Below are positions 34,181 to 43,461 of a DNA stretch of 64,000 bases, in pieces. A program made the translations under genes and the position numbers. Position 1 is the first letter of the stretch. The number at the start of each line of letters is the position of its first letter. Source of the DNA: CALFCE01 sp964411665. Its GTDB lineage: Bacteria; Pseudomonadota; Gammaproteobacteria; Granulosicoccales; Granulosicoccaceae. The notes beneath the pieces were generated by a model that saw only the letters and a list, made by a program, of their open reading frames with translations, did not search any database and was not told the DNA's origin. The DNA lies in assembly GCA_964411665.1 (NCBI GenBank), contig CAYPMR010000002.1, positions 62,001-126,000 on the forward strand. Reading direction: 5' to 3'.

Positions 34181-34639
34181 ATGTTTCGGGGAATTTCCAA
34201 TATCGCTATCGATACCAAGGGTCGCCTGTCGATTCCCAAGAAGTATCGAGAACAGCTGATTAGTGTCAGCCGCGGCCAGTTAATGGTCACCGTCGCTCCA
34301 GATCGGTGTCTTCTGGTATTCCCGCTCGACGAGTGGTGGCCGACTGAGGAAAAACTCATGAAGCTGCCCAACACCAACTCCAAGCATCGTCGCTTACAAC
34401 TGCTTTATGTCGGCTTTGCAACTGAAACAGAAATAGATAACAACGGTCGCATTCTTGTGCCACCAAAACTGCGTGAATTTGCCGAGATTGATCGCAAAGC
34501 AGTGATGGTTGGGCAGGGACGTCGACTTGAAGTGTGGGGTGAGGAGCGCTGGCTTGACAGTTCCTCCAGTTGGCCTGAGGAACTTGTAGATGATAGCAAC
34601 GATGAATTGTCCGAAGAGGCGAGAGAGTTGTTTATCTGA
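34181..34639 (+). CDS. mraZ: Transcriptional regulator MraZ
   Basis: Double SpoVT-AbrB protein of 152 residues that binds upstream of the division/cell wall operon and represses it. The first half reads MFRGISNIAIDTKGRLSIPKKYRE and the second ETEIDNNGRILVPPKLREFA; both carry the conserved DxKGR/DxNGR turn. It is followed after 111 bases by rsmH. Upstream MraZ boxes support self-control. Confidence 0.95.
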   Translation: MFRGISNIAIDTKGRLSIPKKYREQLISVSRGQLMVTVAPDRCLLVFPLDEWWPTEEKLMKLPNTNSKHRRLQLLYVGFATETEIDNNGRILVPPKLREFAEIDRKAVMVGQGRRLEVWGEERWLDSSSSWPEELVDDSNDELSEEARELFI

Positions 34640-34750
34640 CTGGATTGCCCAATCAACATTGGATGTGCCGGTGCCGAACGGGTGAGATGAATTTGTCTTT
34701 TCCAAGGACGAGTCCGGAGATGTTGTGCGATCAATTCAAGGTGCATTCGC

Positions 34751-35686
34751 ATGCATAAATCCGAGTCACATTCCCCTGTACTTTTGCGTGAGGCAGTAGA
34801 GCTGCTGGTTACAGATCCACAAGGGCTGTACGTAGATGCAACTTTTGGTCGAGGCGGACATAGTCGGGCGATTCTTTCGCAACTTAATGTTGAAGGACGT
34901 TTGTTCGCTATGGATCAGGACGAAGCTGCCGTGGTTCATGGTCAGGGAATGCAGCACGACGATTCGCGCTTTTCAATTTATAGACATAATTTTGGCAGAT
35001 TGCAGGAATTAATGAATACGTTGCAAATTGCTGGAAACATCGATGGGCTGCTTCTTGATCTCGGCGTTTCATCGCCGCAACTCGATAGTTCCGAGCGTGG
35101 TTTCAGCTTTCAAAAGGATGGTCCACTGGACATGCGTATGGATCAAGCCAAAGAGCCTACCGCCGAACAATGGTTATCCGAAATCACCGAACGCGATTTG
35201 GCAACAGCACTGCGAGACTATGGCGATGAGCGTTATGCGAAACGGATAGCACGAGCAATTGTCGAGTACCGCGATAAACAACGTATCACTGGAACCTCTG
35301 AACTGGCTGAGCTTGTTAAGCAGGCGCATCCGCGATGGGAGAAGCATCACCATCCAGCTACCCGGACATTTCAGGCAATTCGCATTGCTGTTAACCGAGA
35401 GTTGGACATGCTGGTTTGTGCGCTTGAGCAGGCGCGTAGTGTTGTTCGTGTAGGCGGTCGTCTGGCAGTTATTAGTTTTCATTCTCTGGAAGATCGCCTG
35501 GTCAAGCGCGAGATTCGTGGTAAGCCCGGTGGCCAGCGCACAGCCTCTGGTGTTCAGTTGCCGGAGAAACCGAGCGTATGGAAAGCTGTTGGGAAAGCTG
35601 TTTTCCCATCAACAGATGAGGTTGCGGGTAATCCTCGTTCGCGTAGCGCTGTGCTACGTGTCGCCGAACGGCTGGCTGTTCAGTAG
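34751..35686 (+). CDS. rsmH: 16S rRNA (cytosine-1402-N4)-methyltransferase RsmH
   Basis: SAM-dependent N4 methylase of C1402, the partner modification of RsmI. 311 residues. Family motifs are HSPVLLREAVELL, YVDATFGRGGHSRAIL (SAM loop), DGLLLDLGVSSPQLD, GFSFQKDGPLDMRMD and VISFHSLEDRLVK. ftsL follows with a Shine-Dalgarno site AGGAGA right after the stop. Confidence 0.96.
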   Translation: MHKSESHSPVLLREAVELLVTDPQGLYVDATFGRGGHSRAILSQLNVEGRLFAMDQDEAAVVHGQGMQHDDSRFSIYRHNFGRLQELMNTLQIAGNIDGLLLDLGVSSPQLDSSERGFSFQKDGPLDMRMDQAKEPTAEQWLSEITERDLATALRDYGDERYAKRIARAIVEYRDKQRITGTSELAELVKQAHPRWEKHHHPATRTFQAIRIAVNRELDMLVCALEQARSVVRVGGRLAVISFHSLEDRLVKREIRGKPGGQRTASGVQLPEKPSVWKAVGKAVFPSTDEVAGNPRSRSAVLRVAERLAVQ

Positions 35687-35698
35687 AGGAGATTGGGC

Positions 35699-35986
35699 GT
35701 GGGCGTCAAGCAATCCATATCACTTGAGTTGATTGTTATGGCACTCGCAGGGCTTTGCTTTGCAGGGGCACTGGGAGTTGTGTATTCCAAACACTTGAGC
35801 CGTCAACGATATATAGAACTGAGTCAAATACAGTCATTGATTGATGATCTGGACATAGAGTGGAGCCGCCTGCAAATAGAGGAAAGCACTTTCTCGCGCC
35901 ATGGTTTGATTGAAAAGGTGGCGACTCAGCGTCTCGATATGGTGTTCCCGGACAGTAATTCTGTGGTGGTGATTTCGCAGCCGTGA
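35699..35986 (+). CDS. ftsL: Cell division protein FtsL
   Basis: Small bitopic divisome protein that works with FtsQ and FtsB to activate FtsWI. GTG 35699 has AGGAGA six bases upstream, giving 95 residues. TTG 35693 is too close to that site. It has one membrane segment (about 11-30, LIVMALAGLCFAGALGVVYS) and a periplasmic coiled coil (about 33-75). It overlaps ftsI by four bases (GTGA). Confidence 0.88.
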   Translation: MGVKQSISLELIVMALAGLCFAGALGVVYSKHLSRQRYIELSQIQSLIDDLDIEWSRLQIEESTFSRHGLIEKVATQRLDMVFPDSNSVVVISQP

Positions 35987-37740
35987 ATAGATTATTTGAA
36001 ACAAGTTGGAATTTTCGGCGACTGCTGGTTTTGCTGTTGTTCGCCTGTGGATTTCTTTTGCTTGTGTTACGTGCGACGCAATTGCAAGTGCTTAAACATG
36101 ATTTCTATCGTGAGCAGGGTTTAGCCCGTCAGCAACGTATCGTTGAAATCGCTGCCCATCGTGGAAACATTCTTGATCGTCATGGTGAGCCCCTGGCTGT
36201 AAGTACTCCGATAGATAGTGTTTGGGCTGTGCCAGAGGAAGCTGTTGAGAATATGGATGCCGTTGCTCGAGTCGGTGAAGCACTGGGACTTGAGACTCAA
36301 TCATTGTTGGCAAAAGTACAGACGGCGAATGATCAGGGCAAGGAGTTTGTTTACATCAAACGCCACGTCACGCCTGGTGTTGCTGAACAGGTTAAAGCAA
36401 CCGATGCACCTGGCATTGCTTTAATGCGCGAATACCGACGTTATTACCCGAGTGGTAGTGCTGCAACCCATATCATCGGATTTACCAATATAGATGATGT
36501 GGGCCAGGAAGGGATGGAGATGGCCTTCGACCAATGGTTGCGTGGTAAACCGGGAAAGCGAAAAGTTGTCAGGGATTTAAAAGGTCGTGAGATAGAAGGT
36601 GTTGATATCCTCGATTCAGCGATAGCAGGGAAGGATTTACACCTCAGTATTGACAAACAACTCCAGTATTTTGCTGAACGCTCATTGGCAAGCTCAGTCG
36701 AGAAGCATCGCGCGAGCTCCGGTTCGGTTATTGTTCTCGATGTCAACACTGGTGAGGTTATGGCAATGGTGAATTACCCGAGCTATAACCCAAACAATAA
36801 ATCGTCTCGCAAAGGCGATGATGGCAGGCAACGCAACCGAGCCATTACGGATGTGTTCGAGCCTGGCTCAACCATGAAGCCTTTTACTATTGCAGCCGCA
36901 TTAGAATCCGGTCAGTTCAGACCCGAAGATATTATTTTCACTTCACCGGGTGCTTACAAGATTGGTAAGTATGAAGTGCGTGATGAAGCTGATTACGGTT
37001 GGTTGGACTTGCGCGGAATAATCAGAAAGTCGAGTAATGTTGGCGTCAGTAAGGTCGCGACTCAGCTCGAGCCCAATCAACTGTGGGGAATGTTTGACCG
37101 GCTTGGTTTTGGCAGACCGACCGGTAGTGCTTTTCCGGGTGAGGTTGCTGGCTATTTCAATCATCCGACATTGTGGCATCACGTTGAACAAGCCACCTTG
37201 TCTTACGGCTATGGCATCTCCGTCTCCGCACTGCAGCTTGTGCGCGCCTATGCGGCAATTGCTAATGGTGGGATGTTGCCGCAAATCAGTTTTGTAAAAA
37301 ATAAAGAAGCCGTGCAGTCGGAAAGGGTGCTTGATGCAGACATCGCTCTTGAGCTGCATGAAATGCTTGAATCCGTTGTGTCCGAGGAAGGTACTGGCAG
37401 GCGAGCCAATGTCCCGGGTTATCGCATCGCAGGAAAAACCGGCACCTCACACCGTTCTCAAGGTGGTGGTTACGCTGAGGATCGTTATATATCGCTGTTT
37501 GCCGGTTTTGCCCCTGTGTCAGAGCCACGTTTTGCGGCTGTCGTAGTCGTGCATGACCCTAGCGAGGCTGGTCACTTTGGTGGTGTCGTTGCAGCTCCTG
37601 TCTTCGCTGAAGTCATGGCAAGTGCTCTGCGTTTGGGCGGTATTGAACCTGACAATCTTGCCGACGCCGAAATGCGTTCATTGGCATTACCATCAAGTTC
37701 GTCAGAATCGCCATCTCTTGTCAGGGAGGATGCGTTGTGA
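35983..37740 (+). CDS. ftsI: Septal peptidoglycan transpeptidase FtsI (PBP3)
   Basis: Class B penicillin-binding protein that cross-links septal peptidoglycan. 585 residues from GTG 35983. An N-terminal anchor (LLVLLLFACGFLLLVLR) and a pedestal domain (GNILDRHGEPLAVSTP) are followed by the transpeptidase domain. Catalytic motifs are STMK (Ser296), SSN (350-352) and KTGT (Lys485). The end is Ser-rich and polar. Its stop overlaps murE by four bases. Confidence 0.96.
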   Translation: MNRLFETSWNFRRLLVLLLFACGFLLLVLRATQLQVLKHDFYREQGLARQQRIVEIAAHRGNILDRHGEPLAVSTPIDSVWAVPEEAVENMDAVARVGEALGLETQSLLAKVQTANDQGKEFVYIKRHVTPGVAEQVKATDAPGIALMREYRRYYPSGSAATHIIGFTNIDDVGQEGMEMAFDQWLRGKPGKRKVVRDLKGREIEGVDILDSAIAGKDLHLSIDKQLQYFAERSLASSVEKHRASSGSVIVLDVNTGEVMAMVNYPSYNPNNKSSRKGDDGRQRNRAITDVFEPGSTMKPFTIAAALESGQFRPEDIIFTSPGAYKIGKYEVRDEADYGWLDLRGIIRKSSNVGVSKVATQLEPNQLWGMFDRLGFGRPTGSAFPGEVAGYFNHPTLWHHVEQATLSYGYGISVSALQLVRAYAAIANGGMLPQISFVKNKEAVQSERVLDADIALELHEMLESVVSEEGTGRRANVPGYRIAGKTGTSHRSQGGGYAEDRYISLFAGFAPVSEPRFAAVVVVHDPSEAGHFGGVVAAPVFAEVMASALRLGGIEPDNLADAEMRSLALPSSSSESPSLVREDAL

Positions 37741-39374
37741 TCGATACGCCAGCATCCCATCCGTTACTGAGTGATGTATTTGCAAGTTTGTCAGTCGAGG
37801 CTGAATTGCTTGTACAGGATGGGGCACAGGCATCTTCGGCGTTGCCACCTGTTCGCATCCCCGGGTTATCCGCTGATAGTCGTCATCTGCGTGATGGTGA
37901 AGCCTTTGTCGCCTTGCCAGGTGGCAATGTGCATGGTCTCGATTTTCTGAATAGTGTTGAAGATCGGGCAAGTATTGTCATTGCTGATAAACAGGACGTT
38001 CAGGAGCGCAGTGTGGATACCTGTTTGCCGGTTGTTATGGTGCAAGATTTAGCGCAGCGATTGGGTGATCTGGTCTCGGCATGCAACGGTCACCCCAGCC
38101 GGGCTATGTCTGTTTGCGGCATTACAGGTACGGACGGAAAAACCTCGACTGCACGTTTCGTAGTAAACGCCTTGCAGTTACTGGGTAAAAAAGCAGGCTT
38201 TATCGGCACCATTGGTTGGGGCATTGGCGACGATTTGACTGCGATCGATTTAACCACGCCGTCAGTTGTTGATGTTCATGCCATGTTGGCGGTATTGCGA
38301 GAAAATGGCGCTGAATTCATTGTCATGGAAGTGTCGTCTCATGCTCTTGTTCAAGGGCGTGTGGATGGTGTCTGGTTTGATGTCGCAGTATTGACCAATC
38401 TTGGCAGAGACCATCTTGATTACCATCTGACTGTGGACAATTACAAGGCTGCCAAAAAGAAGCTGTTTACATGGTCGGATCTAAGTGCAGCTGTTATCAA
38501 CGCCGATGATGACTTTGGTTTAGAGCTGTTGCATCAGATGCAACAGAAAATCCCTGGTTTGTGCGGATATGCGACAGCTACAAACATTGCTGATACCGAT
38601 GTTGATAGACATGTGAATACCGTTTCGCAATCTGTGCCGATGATACAGGCGCAGGATGTCTGCATAGATTCCAATGGATTGTCATTTACTCTTTATGCCA
38701 ACGATGAAGCTTGGCAGGTCAATTCTACCTTGATGGGTAGATTCAATATCTCCAACATGCTGGCCACTGTCGGCGTGCTTCGATCATTTGGCATTCCGAT
38801 GTCAGATTCGGTCAACGCCATTAGCAAGCTTCAGGATGTCCCGGGGCGCATGGAGGCATTCAAAAAAGCAGACATGCCAAGCCTGGTCGTCGATTTCGCT
38901 CACACCCCGCAAGCATTGGAATCTGCACTTCGAACGGTTAGAGAACACTGCTCCGGGCAGTTATGGGTGGTGTTCGGTTGTGGTGGTGATAGAGACGCAG
39001 GAAAGCGACCGTTAATGGGTGCTGTAGCCGAACAACTTGCAGATAAGGTAATCGTCACTGACGATAATCCGCGTTCTGAATCTTCGAGCCAAATCATTGC
39101 CGACATCGTTGCTGGTATGTCACGCGGTGATTACGGTCCGGCTAATGGTATTGGTGAGGGGATTGGTAAGGATGAGTATTCATTAACAAATGCTGTCAGC
39201 ACCATCGCTGACCGCAAAACAGCGATCATCACAGCATTTGAAAATGCTAAACCAGACGACTGGATACTTGTAGCGGGCAAAGGCCATGAAAGCGTTCAGA
39301 TCGTAGGCGCTGAGCGTCGCCCGTTCAGCGATCGCGAGATAGCGCAAATGCTCGCAGCGGGTGAGGTTGCCTGA
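37737..39374 (+). CDS. murE: UDP-MurNAc-L-Ala-D-Glu:meso-diaminopimelate ligase
   Basis: Adds the third stem-peptide residue. The 545-residue Mur ligase (GTG start) has the ATP loop CGITGTDGKTSTARF, with Asp in place of the common Asn, and EVSSHAL. The motif VTDDNPRSESS (DNPR) is the mark of the meso-diaminopimelate enzyme, so the wall is probably Gram-negative DAP type. It is about 50 residues longer than E. coli MurE. It overlaps murF by one base (TGATG). Confidence 0.95.
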   Translation: MIDTPASHPLLSDVFASLSVEAELLVQDGAQASSALPPVRIPGLSADSRHLRDGEAFVALPGGNVHGLDFLNSVEDRASIVIADKQDVQERSVDTCLPVVMVQDLAQRLGDLVSACNGHPSRAMSVCGITGTDGKTSTARFVVNALQLLGKKAGFIGTIGWGIGDDLTAIDLTTPSVVDVHAMLAVLRENGAEFIVMEVSSHALVQGRVDGVWFDVAVLTNLGRDHLDYHLTVDNYKAAKKKLFTWSDLSAAVINADDDFGLELLHQMQQKIPGLCGYATATNIADTDVDRHVNTVSQSVPMIQAQDVCIDSNGLSFTLYANDEAWQVNSTLMGRFNISNMLATVGVLRSFGIPMSDSVNAISKLQDVPGRMEAFKKADMPSLVVDFAHTPQALESALRTVREHCSGQLWVVFGCGGDRDAGKRPLMGAVAEQLADKVIVTDDNPRSESSSQIIADIVAGMSRGDYGPANGIGEGIGKDEYSLTNAVSTIADRKTAIITAFENAKPDDWILVAGKGHESVQIVGAERRPFSDREIAQMLAAGEVA

Positions 39375-40960
39375 TGCTATCACTCGACGAAATTGCTGGC
39401 GTATTACAAGTTGATTTGGCAGCTGCAGTTGTGGGTGATGGATCGGTATTGATGTCAGCCCTGAGTACAGATACGCGCACAATCAGTGATGGTCAGACAT
39501 TTCTTGCTTTGCGTGGCCCCAATCATGATGGTCATGAGTACCTCGACGCTGCTGTTGCAGCGGGTGCACAGGCAATCATAGTTGAACAAAAGACTGAGCT
39601 GGATGTACCGCAGTTAGTCGTTACCGATACACGACTGGCACTTGGTCAGTTGGCGCGATTGTGGTGTCAGTCATATCCGGCCAAACGTGTTGCAATAACT
39701 GGCAGCAACGGAAAAACCACGGTCAAGGAAATGATTGCGGCAATTTTACGCTGCCGGGTTGAGCGCCTCGATAGTGCTGAGGTGCAGGCGAAGGTTCTGG
39801 CAACCAAGGGTAACCTCAACAATGATATTGGTCTGCCTTTAACATGCCTTTCGCTGCAGTCCAGTCATCGCTATGCCGTTCTTGAAATGGGTACCAGTTC
39901 GGGTGGTGAAATAGAATATTTGAGCACTTTGGCATCGCCGGAAATTGCGTTGGTAATTGGCGTTGCAGCCGCTCATCTGGAAGGCTTCGATTCAGTGGAA
40001 AGTATCGCGCGCGAGAAAGCCAGTATTTTTAGCGGTCTTGATGAACAGGGGCTTGCTGTCTTTCCTCTTACTACACCTTACACGACAATATTTCGCCAAG
40101 CTGCAGCTCATTGTAAAACACTGACTTTTGCACTCAATTCGGATGCCCAAGCGGTTTCAGAGGCTGATGTTACCGCTACGGTCAATAAAGTAGCCGGTGA
40201 TCAGCAGCGTGGAGTGACGGCAACGAATTCGGCCCATATCAGCCTGTCTGCAAATTTGACCTCTGCTCTTGCCGGTCGTTCATTTGATATTTCATTGCAG
40301 CTTCTGGGGCAGCATAACCTGTCAAATGCGCTAGCGGCGATAGCCGCGGTATGCACGCTGGACGTCAACGAGCAAGACATAGTGCAAGGTCTTGCATCGG
40401 TCGAAGCCGTTCCCGGTCGATTGCAATTGCGTAGCGGCTCGCCTGCTCGTCTGATTGACGATACTTACAATGCCAACCCCGCATCAATGCATGCCGCCAT
40501 TGATCTTTTAGCCCAATACCCTGGTAAACGGGTATTGGTCATGGGTGATATGAAAGAACTGGGCGAACAGGAATTGCAACTGCATGCAGAAGCCGGGCGC
40601 TATGCGGATTCTGTTGGCCTGGATTGCCTTATAGCAGTCGGTACGCTTGCGGCTCATGCTGCTAGCGAATTCGGCGAGAACGGCGTGAGCTTTATCAGTA
40701 AAGCGCAAGTGGCTGAGCTGCTACATGAAAAGCTGGGTGCTGAACACACAGTTTTGTTTAAAGGTTCAAGAAGTGCGCGTATAGAAGAAATTATCGATCA
40801 GTTACTTAAGCTTGCAGACGGTGATGGTCCCGATGGATTGCCGCCGGGTAGTGTTACAGATGAAGCTGATGATACTGATTGTACGGATACCCACTTTGCT
40901 GCAGGTGCAGCCGACCGTCAAAGTTACATTGGCATCAGCCATCGGTTGGTGCATCTGTGA
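39374..40960 (+). CDS. murF: UDP-MurNAc-tripeptide:D-Ala-D-Ala ligase
   Basis: Adds the terminal D-Ala-D-Ala dipeptide. The ATP loop ITGSNGKTTVKEM and LEMGTSSGGEI, DDTYNANPASMHAAIDLL and KGSRSARIEEI motifs are present. At 528 residues it is about 70 longer than usual. The excess is mostly an acidic, Cys-containing C-terminal tail (about 478-528, with GSVTDEADDTDCTDTHF). Its stop overlaps the mraY ATG by one base. Confidence 0.94.
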   Translation: MLSLDEIAGVLQVDLAAAVVGDGSVLMSALSTDTRTISDGQTFLALRGPNHDGHEYLDAAVAAGAQAIIVEQKTELDVPQLVVTDTRLALGQLARLWCQSYPAKRVAITGSNGKTTVKEMIAAILRCRVERLDSAEVQAKVLATKGNLNNDIGLPLTCLSLQSSHRYAVLEMGTSSGGEIEYLSTLASPEIALVIGVAAAHLEGFDSVESIAREKASIFSGLDEQGLAVFPLTTPYTTIFRQAAAHCKTLTFALNSDAQAVSEADVTATVNKVAGDQQRGVTATNSAHISLSANLTSALAGRSFDISLQLLGQHNLSNALAAIAAVCTLDVNEQDIVQGLASVEAVPGRLQLRSGSPARLIDDTYNANPASMHAAIDLLAQYPGKRVLVMGDMKELGEQELQLHAEAGRYADSVGLDCLIAVGTLAAHAASEFGENGVSFISKAQVAELLHEKLGAEHTVLFKGSRSARIEEIIDQLLKLADGDGPDGLPPGSVTDEADDTDCTDTHFAAGAADRQSYIGISHRLVHL

Positions 40961-42039
40961 TGTTATTACTGGCTCAATGGTTGTCGGTTATCGATGAGGG
41001 TTTTGGTGTTTTACGTTATATAACACTGCGTGCAATATTCTCAGCCATAACTGCGTTGCTGATTTGTCTATTGTACGGACCGTTGCTTATTAACTGGTTG
41101 AAACGCGCCAAAATCGGTCAGTCCATTAGAAGTGATGGGCCCGAGTCTCATTTGGGCAAAGCCGGAACACCCACCATGGGTGGTGCAATGATCATTGTTG
41201 CAGTAACTCTAAGCACTCTTCTATGGTCGGATCTGGGTGTTCGTCAGGTTTGGGTTGTCCTGTTTGTGATTATTGGATTCGGTGTGATTGGCTGGGTTGA
41301 TGATTATCGTAAGGTATTGCAGGGAAATTCCACTGGGTTAAGAGCCCGCGAGAAATTGCTTTGGCAATGTGTTGTTGCAGGTCTTGCAGTATCGATTATT
41401 TTCTTCACCGCTAGTGACAGCAGTGAGACCACGCTGATCGTGCCCTTTTTTAAAGAAGTTGCGTTTAATCTCGGCTGGCTTTTTATACCCTTCTCGTTTT
41501 TTGTCATCGTTGGCAGCAGCAACGCTGTGAATCTGACCGACGGGCTGGACGGATTGGCTATTTTGCCCTCGGTTATGGTGGCAGCCGGTTTGGGTTTAAT
41601 CGCGTACTTGTCCGGACATGCAATTTTTGCTGAATATCTGCACATACCTAATATCAGCGGTATTGGTGAGCTGACTGTTTTTTGCAGTTCGCTGGTCGGT
41701 GCCGGTTTGGGTTTTCTGTGGTTCAACACATATCCGGCTCAGGTATTTATGGGTGATGTCGGTGCACTTGCAATAGGTGCGGCACTTGGTGTGATCGCTG
41801 TTCTGGTCAGGCAGGAATTGGTGCTCGTCATAATGGGGGGTGTATTCGTGATGGAAGCCGTCTCAGTCATCCTGCAAGTAGCTTCCTTCAAGCTGACAGG
41901 GCAGCGAATATTTCGTATGGCACCTATTCATCATCATTTTGAGCTCAAAGGTTGGCCTGAACCACGAATCATCGTGCGTTTCTGGATCATCACGGTGATT
42001 CTCGTGCTCATTGGTCTTTCGACGTTAAAGATTCGCTAG
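40960..42039 (+). CDS. mraY: Phospho-MurNAc-pentapeptide transferase MraY
   Basis: Integral membrane enzyme that forms lipid I. 359 residues from ATG 40960; an upstream open extension lies inside murF. About ten membrane helices. Signatures are GKAGTPTMGGAMI, VGSSNAVNLTDGLDGLA (catalytic Asp), TYPAQVFMGDVGALAIG and MAPIHHHFELKGWPE. Confidence 0.96.
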   Translation: MLLLAQWLSVIDEGFGVLRYITLRAIFSAITALLICLLYGPLLINWLKRAKIGQSIRSDGPESHLGKAGTPTMGGAMIIVAVTLSTLLWSDLGVRQVWVVLFVIIGFGVIGWVDDYRKVLQGNSTGLRAREKLLWQCVVAGLAVSIIFFTASDSSETTLIVPFFKEVAFNLGWLFIPFSFFVIVGSSNAVNLTDGLDGLAILPSVMVAAGLGLIAYLSGHAIFAEYLHIPNISGIGELTVFCSSLVGAGLGFLWFNTYPAQVFMGDVGALAIGAALGVIAVLVRQELVLVIMGGVFVMEAVSVILQVASFKLTGQRIFRMAPIHHHFELKGWPEPRIIVRFWIITVILVLIGLSTLKIR

Positions 42040-42057
42040 GGAAGAGCTGAAGAACTG

Positions 42058-43461
42058 ATGCCTGCAACTCTACAAACAACGCCATTGTCCGAACTCAGGC
42101 TGCTTGTGGTTGGCCTCGGTCGTAGTGGGTTGTCTGCTGCCAGTTTTTTGCAAGCCAGGGGTGCTTATGTCGAGTTGGCTGATGAGCATATAGATGAACC
42201 GCGTTTGACTACTGTGCGTGACACTCTCGGTAATGATATCCAGCTGCATCGTGAATTTAGCGATAGCTTGTTTACCCGTTTTGACATTTTGGTTGTCAGC
42301 CCCGGCATTCCACAAAGCTTGCCTGCATTGATTGCTGCCCAAGAGCAAGATGTTCAGATCATTGGTGATATTGATTTGTTTATTCGATTTAACGAATCGA
42401 AATTAATTGCTGTTACAGGGTCAAATGGTAAAAGTACCGTTGTTGCCTGGCTTGGCTCTGTTTTAAGTGCAGCCAATATCGATGCGACTGTTGCCGGTAA
42501 TATCGGCACACCTGCACTTGATGTTTTACCTGAGCAGTCAGCGGTGGTTGTACTTGAACTATCAAGTTTTCAGCTAGAGACTTTGGCTCATATGGAAACG
42601 CTGAGTGCGGTGGTGTTGAACGTCTCTGAAGACCATATGGATCGTTACGAGAATTTTGCAGCTTATGCTGCCACAAAGCGGCTGATTCATAGAGATAGCG
42701 GGCATATTGTTGTTAATGCAGAAGATAAAGAGACCTGGCCACAAGATCAATTAGCTACCGCTTCAGTGGTTGCAGGCAATATTGATAACACAGTGGGTGC
42801 GAGTTTTTCTTCACGTCGGAGCTCACAATTACAAAATGAGTCTGCAATTGCCTGTTTTGTAGATAACCATAACGACGAGTCGTGGTTGTTTGCCGGTGAT
42901 ATGGCGATTATGCCAACCAATGAAATTCGGTTGCCAGGGGCTCATAACCTGGAGAATGCTCTTGCTGTTATAGCATTGTTGTTACCCATGAATTTGCCTG
43001 TGGCTGCGTTGCGCGAAGGTTTGGCAGGTTTTACCGGGCTGACCCATCGTACAGAACTGGTCGACGAGATTAATGGGGTTCGCTGGTACAACGATTCAAA
43101 AGGGACAAATGTAGATGCCTGTGCCAAAGCTATTACAGCTATGCAGGGGCCGGTTGTGCTAATCGCTGGCGGTATCGCCAAAGACGCAGATTTTTCAACT
43201 TTAAGAGAACCTGTGTCTTCCTCCGTCAAGGTATTGATTCTGATTGGCCGAGATGCCCCATTACTCGCTCGAGTGCTGGAAGACATCGTTGAGATTCGTC
43301 ATGCTCAGTCGATGCGCGATGCTGTTCAAATTGCCGCGGAATGTACTGCAATTGGTGATGTCGTTTTGCTCTCGCCTGCCTGTTCCAGTTTCGACATGTT
43401 TGATAGCTTCGAGCATCGCGGTCAGGTTTTTTGTGATGAAATCAGGAGGCTAGCTGCATGA
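42058..43461 (+). CDS. murD: UDP-MurNAc-L-alanine:D-glutamate ligase
   Basis: Cytoplasmic Mur ligase of 467 residues that adds D-Glu. The N-terminal Rossmann motif VVGLGRSGLSAASFL, ATP loop VTGSNGKSTVVAWL, GNIGTPAL, LELSSFQLE, HRTELV and YNDSKGTN are all present. It begins 18 bases after mraY and overlaps ftsW by four bases. Confidence 0.96.
   Translation: MPATLQTTPLSELRLLVVGLGRSGLSAASFLQARGAYVELADEHIDEPRLTTVRDTLGNDIQLHREFSDSLFTRFDILVVSPGIPQSLPALIAAQEQDVQIIGDIDLFIRFNESKLIAVTGSNGKSTVVAWLGSVLSAANIDATVAGNIGTPALDVLPEQSAVVVLELSSFQLETLAHMETLSAVVLNVSEDHMDRYENFAAYAATKRLIHRDSGHIVVNAEDKETWPQDQLATASVVAGNIDNTVGASFSSRRSSQLQNESAIACFVDNHNDESWLFAGDMAIMPTNEIRLPGAHNLENALAVIALLLPMNLPVAALREGLAGFTGLTHRTELVDEINGVRWYNDSKGTNVDACAKAITAMQGPVVLIAGGIAKDADFSTLREPVSSSVKVLILIGRDAPLLARVLEDIVEIRHAQSMRDAVQIAAECTAIGDVVLLSPACSSFDMFDSFEHRGQVFCDEIRRLAA

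Noticed and set aside
40879..40959. N-terminal extension of mraY
   Set aside because: It lies wholly inside murF and is Cys/Arg-rich, unlike MraY; ATG 40960 overlaps the murF stop as expected.
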